DNA of 64,000 nucleotides, taken from NCBI GenBank assembly GCA_001600455.1, contig BCKC01000007.1, forward strand, positions 3,226,019-3,290,018, in the 5' to 3' direction. Shown here piece after piece: positions 54,526 to 64,000 of the stretch (the stretch's first letter is position 1; every line of letters begins with the position of its first letter). The position numbers and the translations under genes were made by a program. The notes under the pieces were generated by a model. The model saw only the letters and a list, made by a program, of their open reading frames with translations. It made no database searches and was not told the origin of the DNA. This DNA is from Endocalyx cinctus. Its lineage: Eukaryota > Ascomycota > Sordariomycetes > Amphisphaeriales > Apiosporaceae.

Positions 54526-56812
54526 TATCTCGACAACACGAACTAATATCACCTCGAATTGATCACTCACGCGAGAGATTGTACATACCTAAGTTAGCGC
54601 TTGGAAGCTAGCGAAGAAAAGTAGCATATTTTTAACAAGCAAATATCAATCTCAAACTACCAGCAGGCTGAAGGAACCTAAGGACACGAGTATCGAAGAT
54701 TGAATCGACATTGGACAGGTATCAATGTCATATAAGATAATGAGTTTGGATACGGGCGCTAATAAAGACTGGCATTTACTTTGGCTAAGGGGTAAACCCA
54801 CCTTGCCCCTGAGTTAAGACTAAAGCTATATAATTAAACAAAAAAAAAAACATAACATCAACATAACCCCTGGCGGGTAGGCAACTTCGACGAGAACCTT
54901 TTCTCTTTTTCTTTAATTCATCTTTAACCTGACTTTACCTATATTTTGAGATACCATTAAACAAAAAAAAAAAAAGAAAGATATATGACCGCGACTCGAG
55001 GATCGCTCTCATCCAGTATGAAAAAGAACGAGGGGTAATAGGGGCTGCGATCGCCCGGGGTAGGACAGACTTTGGGGATATGGAATTTTGAGAGAAGAAA
55101 AGATAACGGGAGACTAAGACACCGGGCAAGACCGATATCTTTCTAGAGACGTCAATAAAAATCAATAAAAGCACTATTACCACTACTACTGCCATGGGCG
55201 CCATCGTGTTTGATTCACGGCGTATCTAAGAACCACATTTTTCATGCTCATCCATACAAGCTCATCTCAAAACTCTCTCGCCATGTCCAAAAGTCAGTCG
55301 ATTATTAACTCATAAATCGAGCCTGACAGCCTCGACGTACGCCAGCGGCCTAACTATTGAATAGCCCAACTCTAGATCATCACCAAAAAGGTCATATGGG
55401 AGTCGAAGGTCTCGACAACAGCCCATCTCAGGTACTGGAATAGCCATAACCTTTCTCCCGAGCGGAAGCCAACACTTGCTTGCGCTTTTCCACGATAGAG
55501 TGTAAGATATCGTTCGTTCTCTGCAAGGATATATCTGAGCTGGCTTATTCGATAACCATTTTCAGCTGTTCAGCCTCGCAAGAAATAGCACATCCCCCAC
55601 ATAATGTGAAGAATGAGCCGATGGCGTTATGCCCTCCCAGATAATCGGAACCCGACACTTTTTCTTGATCTACATATAGCATAGATATTGATAATTCTCC
55701 GCCTCGGCGCTAGTGCGCGCCTGTCTCACGCGTCATCAAATACCAGACGAGATAATCAAATAAGCGTTTTTGGGCTCAGCTCTTCCGCTGAAATGCCACG
55801 TGCTGGCAGTGTTTATCTCACCCAAGTTAATTTTCCAATGGGACAGATCCCCAGACCGTTTTTTGACAACTTGTGGGTGTGGAGTACTGAAGTTAGCACT
55901 ACACCATCTTTTTTTTCATATATTCTATAATCAAAGATTATCTAGACTACCCTATTTGAGGGTGGTAAGAAAGAATGTACGAAAAGAAAAAGAGTTACCT
56001 TCACGATAAATTGAAAAAGGGGAAATTTGGTGGGGTTTACAAGTATTGAAAAAAAAAAAAAAATAAATAAAAAGAAGAAAATTATGATTGGTCGTACCTA
56101 TCTAATCTACGGAATAATATAAACCCCTTCTAAACTGCCTAAACCGCCTAAAAACCCATCGCAATTTTTCTCTTTAGGGTCTTCTGTGGGGACATAGAAA
56201 TTTTCAAAAATCAAACATATTTTCGGGCACCGAAAAGACAGATGATATTCACGCCCTGTATCAGCATTGCCATCGCTTTTTTTCGAAGCCCCTCAAGATA
56301 CACCGCTCCTTTGAAGTTGCGTTGATATTTTTTATTTTTAATTCTTGACGTGATACCCATTCCTTTTCCCCTAGACCAGCTGAAATCAGCAAGCAATTGC
56401 CTAAAATATCTGCACGACCGTTCCCCTCTCGGCGCTGAACTGCGTAGCAATTGAATGCGAGAAAAGAGAGACACGTCAACGCACGTAAGACCGGTAAGTC
56501 CGAATAAACAAGACAAACAAGATGATAAAAATTGCACTTTAATAAAACACCGCCATCTTCTTTGTATCCAGCAACTTTCATTTCCTCTGTAGTGCATGGA
56601 TACACTCGGATGGCGGAGATCGACTGTCACTTTTTTCGTGTCTGTCCTCACCTTTTCTTAACCATTGCATTTATCCTTTCTGGGCCATCTCTCATCTGAT
56701 ATGATGGAACAGACAAGTATTGGCCGAGGAACATAATTTTCTTTTTCAAATCCATCATCGTTACTATCATCACAATTCCCGTTGCTCTCAATATTGAACA
56801 AGAAAAAAAAAA
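54526..56812. other. intergenic region with a possible small minus-strand gene
   Basis: 2.3 kb. Holds a coding-looking terminal exon (55428-55520, minus), A/T tracts (54840, 54963, 56049) and unconvincing frames (54935-55204, 55688-55930, 56211-56651). Right end is the promoter of the RING-like gene. Confidence 0.45.
55428..55520 (-). CDS. possible 3' exon of an unrecognised small gene
   Basis: After a CAG acceptor (55521-55523), 30 codons read RTNDILHSIVEKRKQVLASA then REKGYGYSST and a TGA. The amphipathic, charged composition looks like a real helical C-terminus. Just upstream on the same strand is a 45-codon ATG frame (MLYVDQEKVSGSDYLGGHNA and on), but the gap between them (36 nt) is too short for an intron and no good donor was found. 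The gene, if real, is incomplete in this model. Confidence 0.25.
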   Translation of the reverse strand, partial: RTNDILHSIVEKRKQVLASAREKGYGYSST

Positions 56813-57784
56813 ATGGCGGACGCTCCTACTTGCAAGGCTTGTGAGGAGCCTCTCGTGATCGAGTTTGAAAGTGATGACGGAGACGACGCTGAGCCTACGC
56901 GGGTACCTGATGATCTGGAGCTCACGTGCGGCTGTCACTTCCACTGGCAGTGCCTGCTTGACCAGTCCGCGGAAGTCGCCCTCAGCCTCAAGTGCCCTTC
57001 CTGCGACGCGTCGCTAGCTTCGAACGCGGCCGGGCCGTCGGTGACAAACCGCTTCTTGAATTCCCCTTCCGCGGGCGCGTCCATCCTGACGAGGTACTCC
57101 AACGAAGGCGGCGTGCAAGAAAACTTTGACGTCCTCCCGGCCATCACGGAAGAGGCCTACCTCCTGACGAACCCGGGCGCTAGGCCTGCTCGCGCGTATC
57201 ACCGTAAGTGCCAAAAAGACTCTATGCTTCTGGGTTTAATTACCCATTTCTCGAGGCTTCATGCTTTGGGATGGTGTATATCGAACCTCCTGTGCTGGAT
57301 TTGCGAGGTTATCCCCCGTATAATCCAAGTTTTGAAGAGCGGCTCACTAACATATAGTGTTTCTGCGTTCCTAGTGATGTGCAGTGAAGGTGACATGAGT
57401 GGTATTGTCGATCTACTTCGTAGTGCCGAAGAAGGTGGTGAGGATGACGAGGAGCCTATGATGGATCCGGCCCAACTCATCCGATACCAAGACCCCCTTT
57501 CGGACATGAAAAGCGGTCTGCACCTGGCCATTGAGAAGGTGCAGGAGGAAGTAGTGTGGTTGCTTCTTTGGATCGCTTCTCCATTGAATATCGAGGCTTT
57601 CCCCGACCCCGCGATACAGGCGGCGCAATCGATGGGCCTCCAGCGACCGAACACACAGGTCGCCGACGATATCCGCGCGCTCAAGGACGGCAATGGCCGC
57701 ACCGCTGAGGCCGTCGCCGCCGAGATGGGTGGCGTCTGGTCTGTCATGTTACAGATGGGAGCACTACGTCCCGCAACGGCGTGA
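56813..57784 (+). CDS. RING-like zinc-finger protein
   Basis: Two exons (56813-57203, 57375-57784) give 266 residues. The N-terminus is a RING-H2-like zinc module: C7-x2-C10 (CKACEEPL), then LTCGCHFHWQC (38-47) and CPSC (61-64), suggesting a ubiquitin-ligase-type fold. The acidic linker is EFESDDGDDAEP. The C-terminal half is helical with ankyrin-like spacing (SGIVDLLRS, GLHLAIEKVQEEVVWLLLW, NGRTAEAVAAEMGG). The 171-bp intron is a multiple of three and contains no in-frame stop, so the unspliced message would encode a 323-residue variant with a hydrophobic insert. The spliced form is preferred because it joins smoothly (AYHLMCSEGDMSG). Conserved uncharacterised type; substrate unknown. Confidence 0.7.
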   Translation: MADAPTCKACEEPLVIEFESDDGDDAEPTRVPDDLELTCGCHFHWQCLLDQSAEVALSLKCPSCDASLASNAAGPSVTNRFLNSPSAGASILTRYSNEGGVQENFDVLPAITEEAYLLTNPGARPARAYHRKCQKDSMLLGLITHFSRLHALGWCISNLLCWICEVIPRIIQVLKSGSLTYSVSAFLVMCSEGDMSGIVDLLRSAEEGGEDDEEPMMDPAQLIRYQDPLSDMKSGLHLAIEKVQEEVVWLLLWIASPLNIEAFPDPAIQAAQSMGLQRPNTQVADDIRALKDGNGRTAEAVAAEMGGVWSVMLQMGALRPATA

Positions 57785-60710
57785 ACTTCTTCAAGGAGGT
57801 TCAATCGCGTAAATGTCGCATGTCTGATGCCCTGACTCGGCAGTGGGTGGCCTGGAGCTAACTGTTGGATGCCTTACATGTCCACGGCACCTGTGAGTTT
57901 GGCCCCGAGATTCCGTGTAGGCCACCGTCATTCAACTATCCCATACAAAAGATGTTAGTTATGACAAACGATCTTATCAAGTTATAGAGGTTTGTAGATT
58001 TCTTACATTTGTCTTCGTACACAACATTCTCATGTACTCCGTATGAAAAACGTACGGTACGAGTCGCAGGGATGCCGCGACGAGAGACTATAACTACATG
58101 AAGATGACGGCGATCGTCTTGTGACTGTCAGCCCTCGCTGCTCTATGGCCCCATGCATACACGCTTGTTACATATTCAACGTCGATTGCACATAAAGTAC
58201 CCTAATGCGGAGATCTTTAGTTGGCGCGCCACCCGTCCTCCGCAGAAGGATTGTACCTAATAAAATCTTATGCGTCCTTATCTAGCGAAATGCTGAGCTT
58301 ATTCCATATCCAACATCCCCGTAAGCCGCTGCAGCATGTTCTGCATCTCGATGCGTTAAATGAATCCTCTACTCCGCTCCGCGTGGCCCTCTCCTTGATC
58401 CAGTTGGTTTTTTTTCCCTTTTCCCCTGACCTTTCAAATCTGTACACAAGACCCAATGCGGATCTTAGTGGCTTGCCTGATCCAAGTTGGAGCACCGGTC
58501 ATAGGCTATTTTTGTCCATTATCGTGAGCCTAGAGTATACTAGTATAGAGATATCCTCTCGCGATGTAACCAGCCTCGGGGTCTCGAGGGAGTTCAAAGT
58601 AAGAATCACTAGCCTCCACTTTTAACCCTTTTCAAAAAAAGTAAGCCGACATCCACAGTACGTACTTAGTTTACTGCCTAACCCCCTGTGGTCGCTTAAA
58701 AATGTCGTTGATATTAACCTGGCAAATTCTCCTCATTAAGAGAAAGGGTGCGAAATCCCAGTCAGCACGTTTTTTTTTTTCTCTCTCTTCCCCCTTCCCC
58801 TTTCCACCCCCCGTAACAACCCCCTGCAGAAAGGAGCAAGGCAGGGGAGGCCACCGAAAAAAAAGGGAGACAGTAATTTTAGTTTCAAAAAAATTCATTC
58901 CCCAATAAATGGAACCAATCAATCAATTGGGTTTTAAAGTATGTGCATTATCTTTTTTTTGTTACCAATAGGTAACGTTCGCGGTGGAGTTGATAATTTT
59001 CGTGTTCTCACTTTTTTTTTTTTTTTTTTTGTTCTCTGGGTCTTATTATTTTTGGCCCTCCGCTTCTCCGTGTGGCTTGCTTAAGGATAGGAGAGAGAGT
59101 CAATCGAGCGAGATACTTTAAAATCGAGTTTAGAAACTTTGTGGCACCGGGGGCGGAGGCTGGGTCGTATAGGCTATACATCTAGACCTTAAAACATGTT
59201 TCTCCTCCTCTTCCTCATCCCCCTCACCCCTTCTCGAGTATCAGGACAGACTGACTGTGTTGGTAAAAAAAAAAAAAAAGATTGCTACTCTCTTTCGCTG
59301 GTTGCTTACACAACTACCTTCTGAAGGCGTAAAAACAAGGTAGGCCGGTAGGTGGCGGGATTGCTTTACGGCGTTTGCCGAATCTTATCTACACTTCTGC
59401 ATATAGTACGTACACTTCGAAGATGATATCGTTCATACGTGAAAAAAAAAAAAAAAAAAGAGTATTACTATTGGCGCCTGCGTGGCTTCATGTTTTCACC
59501 TTATTTTTGGTAGCTGTTAAATTCCTACGTGTAATAATTCTAGTGTTACCAAATAGTTGAGGTGTGAAGTAAAAAATACCTATACAAGTTCAAGTGCACG
59601 TCGTCTACTTGTACGTGTATACGCCTACCAAAAACGTAGGTAACTCGAGTAAAGTACGTAGGTGTTATTGAATTCACACCGCAACTAAAGAAGAGTTTTC
59701 AAGTTAAAAAAGCAGTTGGTTTAATCAATCGCCAAGCCAGACAGACCGACCTTTTAACTTGCTTCGCAAATCGCGGGAAAGTTGTGCGAGAGAGAAAGGG
59801 TACTACTACTACCTGTTTCAAAAAGCAGCGTTACATTATTTTCTTCATTAATCTGACGGGCTTTTTTTCCCCTCGTCGATACGCCTCTGCGATGTAACGA
59901 AAGCATGCCTCGAGAGAGAGAGAAAAAACGCCAACTTAACGTACCCTTTTTTTTTCAATCTCTCAAACGCCTTTTTTTTTAACCCCTTCCTTTCCCCTCT
60001 TCCTCTAGGTTTAGGTGGAGGTTCTTAAATAGATAAACTAAAGCTACACTTTCTAGGTAGGTAGGTAAGTAAGTAACTAAAAATAAAAAATTCCATCAAT
60101 GAGCTCCTCCCGATGCGTCGAACTTACTAATTCATATCGAGATCTCGTTCGTAGGAGTACTGTACGAAGGGTTACATTGATGATTCAGAAAATAACATCC
60201 CGAGTATTGTAATCGACGTAACCAGCTACTCTCTACCCAGCTCGTTCATGTTTCTCCAACGCTGTCAGTTTGATTATGAAGTAAACGGCGTAGAGAAAGA
60301 TTATAGAGAAAAAAAAAAAAAGGTCGAGATCTCACTCGAGATAATAAAATAACCCAACTCACTCGCTGCTCGCCGGTGTCCACCCGAGTAACTCGATACT
60401 ATAAATCCTAGGTCAAAGCGTATTTATATGCCGAAATGCTATAACATCATACATATACGTAGTTTCTGGGATACATTATATCTCGATGATATGATACGAT
60501 ATGGTATGGTAACCAGAGATAGTGTTTGTTCGGTAGTTGGTTGATGGGGAACTCCTTTTCCCCCTATACCCGCATCGTATGCTCCTAGGCAGCTAGGTTA
60601 GGTAATGCGTCCCTAACTTCTCAAGTCATTGAAATAAACACCCAAGAATTCTTCTCTCTAGGATGTCATGTCAGATGATCGGACGAAAGAAGCGTCAGGG
60701 GAGGAAGAAG

Positions 60711-60745
<35 letters not shown>
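60711..60745. repeat. (GTAA)n microsatellite
   Basis: About nine copies of the tetranucleotide in non-coding DNA; related gtaggtaggtaagtaagtaa at 60055-60076. Confidence 0.95.
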
Positions 60746-63577
60746 CTTTTGGTGCCTTGGCTAACCTGCATGAGTTATCAAAACAGAAAAGATCAAAAAT
60801 GTGGACGTGAGTGAAGGATACGTGAAAACAAGAATACTTACTCTACCAGCTTACTCGATCCTCGAACTCTTGTCTCTACGTAGCTGTGCATACACACATA
60901 TGCGTACCGACTCCGACCAGGTGGATCAAACCAAGAAATCCTTTTCAATATTGACGATAAAATAAGGAAAGAACTCCCGACCCGATCTTACTTGGGTAAA
61001 GATCGGATGGATTCATTTTCGCAGAAGTAAAAAGAAGATAGGAGTGTAGAGGCAGTCAGGTCGTCCCCTCTCTCATCTTTACTCTCTCTCTCTCTCTCCA
61101 TATCTACCCCTCAATTTTTCTTAACGGGAATGCCAAGAGCTTGAGATTAAAAGGGCAATAAACATGTTTACGAGATGAAAAAAAAAAGTCCCTTATGCAG
61201 AGATTTCTGGGCGATCGATTAATGAAACCACGTTTGATTTCCGATACGCGGGATATGGAAAGTTTTTAATATCTCTTTAGGAGATTGAAGAGTGCATTCC
61301 GTCGAAAGAGGTAAATGAAGTATCGTCCGTGCCATACAATACAAAGGATTTTAAGTATATAAATAAAGTATATGGATAGTTCTGCGATGGTTCATGCGCT
61401 GTAGTAGATAAAAGTTGATCACATTAAAGGGTCGACGAGCTGTCAGGTCGAGTCCACAAGATTGTGTTAAAGTACCTTGAAATACGGGGTTCGATTTAGG
61501 GTTAAAAAAGTGGTCGATCGAACGAGTATACTATGCTAGGTGGAGTCCTGCTTTCTTTTGACGTTTGGTTTCTTTCCTCTGTGCGCAGTGTACTTGTACG
61601 CAGTATCATGCAATAACTGTATAATATATTGGACTATGCGTATATGTATACTACTGCGTACCAAGCACAACGATAACTGCACTACACCGCTGCGGGATAA
61701 CGAAAGAGAGGGGAAGGGGATACATATAAATTGTGGGTAGAAAAAGCGTATCGAATCACAATACATTAGCGTCGAAAAGAGAAGATGAGAGAGGTCCCTT
61801 TGCGCATTACATTAGCGTACAGATATAAATCAACCTGTAATGTACCAAAAATTGCTAATGACAATGTCTCAGATGCTGCAGCTCATGCCGATGAATCAGG
61901 TTTTTTTTTTTTTTTTTCTTAATTCTTGACATCTGCATCGTGGGAGGTAACCTGTCAGCCCGTTACGATAGCGCGCGTGGGTTTTTGTGGGTGCTGGCTG
62001 TTTAGCGTTAAGTAAATAAGGGTCCAAGCTGATAAAAAAGAAAAGAGTAGTCAGTCACTTTCTAGTGTTAGTTGTACAAGTTGTACATAGTAAATCGGAT
62101 TTCACTTCTTAAGACCGACGCCCACTTACTTTATACTACATACTAAAGTAAGTAGGAACGGATATAGACACCGAAGGCTACGGGGATGAGAAAGTGAATA
62201 GATCAGAAACCTAGGTAGTTAGGATTTGACCCAAGACTAGAAGGAACGCGGAAGGTAGACCAAGAAACGGGGATTCTCCATCCCCACGTCTTCCATTATT
62301 TGATATTTTCTTTGCGACGGGGAGCTAGCTTCTACGATATTGTTAGTCAGACTCGTACGAGAGCGCGGATAATGGGTTTTAAGAGATGAGGAGAGGAGGA
62401 ATCTTAATGGTACGCCTATCGACATGGTTGGCCAAGGTTTTCAAACCCCAACAAAGGTATGATTATAGAAGCAAGCTTAGATATGAATAATTCTAGAATA
62501 TTATTACTTCACCCCAGAAGATCGAATATTATATGTATATGTTAGTAATAATAAGTAACTTGGTTGTATGTTCTATATCGTGTAAGTTATTACTTGCTTG
62601 GTACTAAGTTTAGATAAACGCCTCTCTCTGCCTCTATCTCTTGTTTCGTAAAGTCGACAAACAAATATAAATCAGACAGCTAAACGAAACAAGGAGTAAA
62701 AAGCCCCCCCCCCCTTCCTAGTTTTCAAAGAAAGGATTCCTTCGAGGACCGGTTGGCTCTCGATATGCTTGAAAAAAAAAAGCAGAATCCTTCCCGTGGA
62801 GAGGAATCCCGCGTTTCTCGTTAACACTTAAAACGTTAAAACAAACGGTATTGGGATGGATCCATGTGGATACTATATATAAAAAGCACGTGGCGTACGC
62901 CTGGTTTATCCTTTATCCATTAAAAAAAATCATAATACGAACGAAAACGAAACAAAAAAGCTGGTCAGGTTTTTACATTTCGGACGCCAAGAGGATTTTA
63001 GATCTTGATCATCTTAAAATCCTCCATCTATTACAAAGAGAAAATACGAGACGGAATCAATCAAGCCAATATTGTACTATGTATATTCATTCACAAGAGA
63101 CAGTCGAGTTCAAGGTCATGGTTTATAGGATTTGGTCTGTTTCATACTTGCGTTAGTTGAGTATTTAGTAGTGTAGATATTATATAAGTTTGGTAGTAAT
63201 ACTTTTTATCTCGTTCAGCTTTCTGAAGTTCATGACGTCAATGGCATTTTTTACAAATAACGTTCATGCATCGATAGCAGCAGCAAGCAGTTCTGGTAGT
63301 GCTATAACTACACTAAAGTAGTGCTGTTACTACCGGTAGTTATAGGCTTTAAGGGTAATAATATAGGTAGTATACGCTACAGGATTATCCAGTTAGTGAT
63401 ACACTTCGGTAAGGCAATCTTTTTATATCCTGGCTGCCTGGTTCAAGTTTCAGGTGGAGCAAGCATTCTAGAAGGAAAAAAAAGAAAAAAGCAAAGCAAG
63501 AAGTAAAAGGGAAAGATGAAAACGAGGATTAATCATGTAAGTTAATATTGTATTATATTGTATGATAATGGTAATAA

Positions 63578-63602
63578 CTTTTCTTCTTCTTCTTCTTCTT
63601 CT
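63578..63602. repeat. (CTT)n microsatellite
   Basis: About eight CTT copies in non-coding DNA. Confidence 0.85.
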
Positions 63603-64000
63603 TAATACCTAATAGCATTAATGGTATACCATGTATCCATCCATCAGTTACAAAGGTGGGGGGAAAAAAAGAAGGGGGATGAGAGAAAAATGTCCTCCTT
63701 CCTAGGTTGAATACCGGAACTGATTTTGAACATGTTTAACTAACACAAACTCGGAAGTTGTCCTCTGTATTTTTCTTCAATATACCGCTTCCGGCCCCGT
63801 CAAGTTACGGGCTGTGCAAATAATGGTTTGAACTTCATAAAAAAATCTTGATAAATTCTTCTTTCTTAAAACATCGGCTTTAAACACACGTATCGAACAT
63901 GACGAGTCTAATAACCCCGGCTACGTTGGGTAGCGAACAACGTACACTCTACTCTGTCTCCTGTTTTTCTCTTTTTCTTCATCGTTTGAAAGCACGGGTT

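Larger units (their letters stand above)
57785..64000. other. 6.2-kb gene-free stretch at the right edge
   Basis: No gene could be supported on either strand. It is dense in homopolymers (poly-T at 59013-59030, poly-A near 59265, 59442, 60309; poly-T at 61901-61917), CT-rich tracts (58780-58810, 59205-59235, 61081-61098) and microsatellites. The frame 58221-58625 opens at TTG. The texture fits a long 5' regulatory region or leader of a gene beyond 64000, as seen upstream of some fungal developmental regulators; that is inference. Confidence 0.5.

Noticed and set aside
54935..55204. 89-aa minus-strand ORF with hydrophobic start
   Set aside because: Begins like a membrane helix, but the rest reads through A/T tracts and has no splice or family support.
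58221..58625. 134-aa plus-strand ORF
   Set aside because: Starts at TTG; no domain; located in homopolymer-rich non-coding DNA.
61485..61505. tRNA B-box-like gggttcgattt
   Set aside because: No A box, no cloverleaf arms around it.

Overview
The window reads as euchromatic DNA from a filamentous ascomycete (Pezizomycotina, most likely a Sordariomycete; this is inference from gene content). Evidence: short GT-AG introns (about 50-330 bp), GC-rich genes in AT-rich spacers, a secreted PL1 pectate lyase, a PTH11-like receptor, a Zn2Cys6 regulator, a NACHT-ankyrin NLR-like protein, a DUF6536-type membrane protein and fungal housekeeping genes. No rRNA, tRNA, CRISPR or intact transposase gene was recognised.

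Layout. 0-11.3 kb: 5' part of an FAD-dependent oxidoreductase (-, cut by the left edge), a five-exon pectate lyase (+), eIF2 beta (-), a Mim2-like mitochondrial import protein (+) and a DUF6536-like multi-span membrane protein (-). 11.3-31.7 kb: an AT-rich, repeat-rich accessory region. It holds three genes that may work together (P-loop ATPase/kinase; a pyridoxal-phosphate decarboxylase fused to a nucleotidyltransferase; a berberine-bridge-type FAD oxidase). They lie between two 102-bp direct repeats about 92% identical (14094-14195 and 21737-21838). Next come a secreted cysteine-rich protein whose ORF holds a 95-nt homopolymer, several orphan ORFs, and a mucin-like Val-Thr gene broken by a duplication and a short repeat insertion. 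31.7-36.3 kb: a six-exon NLR-like gene (N-terminal helices, NACHT, ankyrin repeats, extra C-terminal domain).

36.7-43 kb: PTH11-like receptor (-), Zn2Cys6 factor (+), SIS-domain sugar-phosphate isomerase (-). 43-46.7 kb is gene-poor. 46.7-57.8 kb: a claudin-like four-span protein, a WKF-domain nucleolar-type protein, proteasome alpha-1, an orphan helical protein and a RING-like protein. 57.8-64 kb is a long gene-free stretch full of poly-T/poly-A, pyrimidine tracts and microsatellites; it may be the upstream region of a gene beyond the right edge.

The best candidate for an undescribed system is the 14-21 kb island: the decarboxylase-nucleotidyltransferase fusion with its intronless P-loop neighbour and an FAD oxidase that lacks both usual covalent FAD anchors. 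Its product and its unity as a cluster are inferred, not shown. All gene models are built by eye from splice signals and frame continuity; none has transcript support here.
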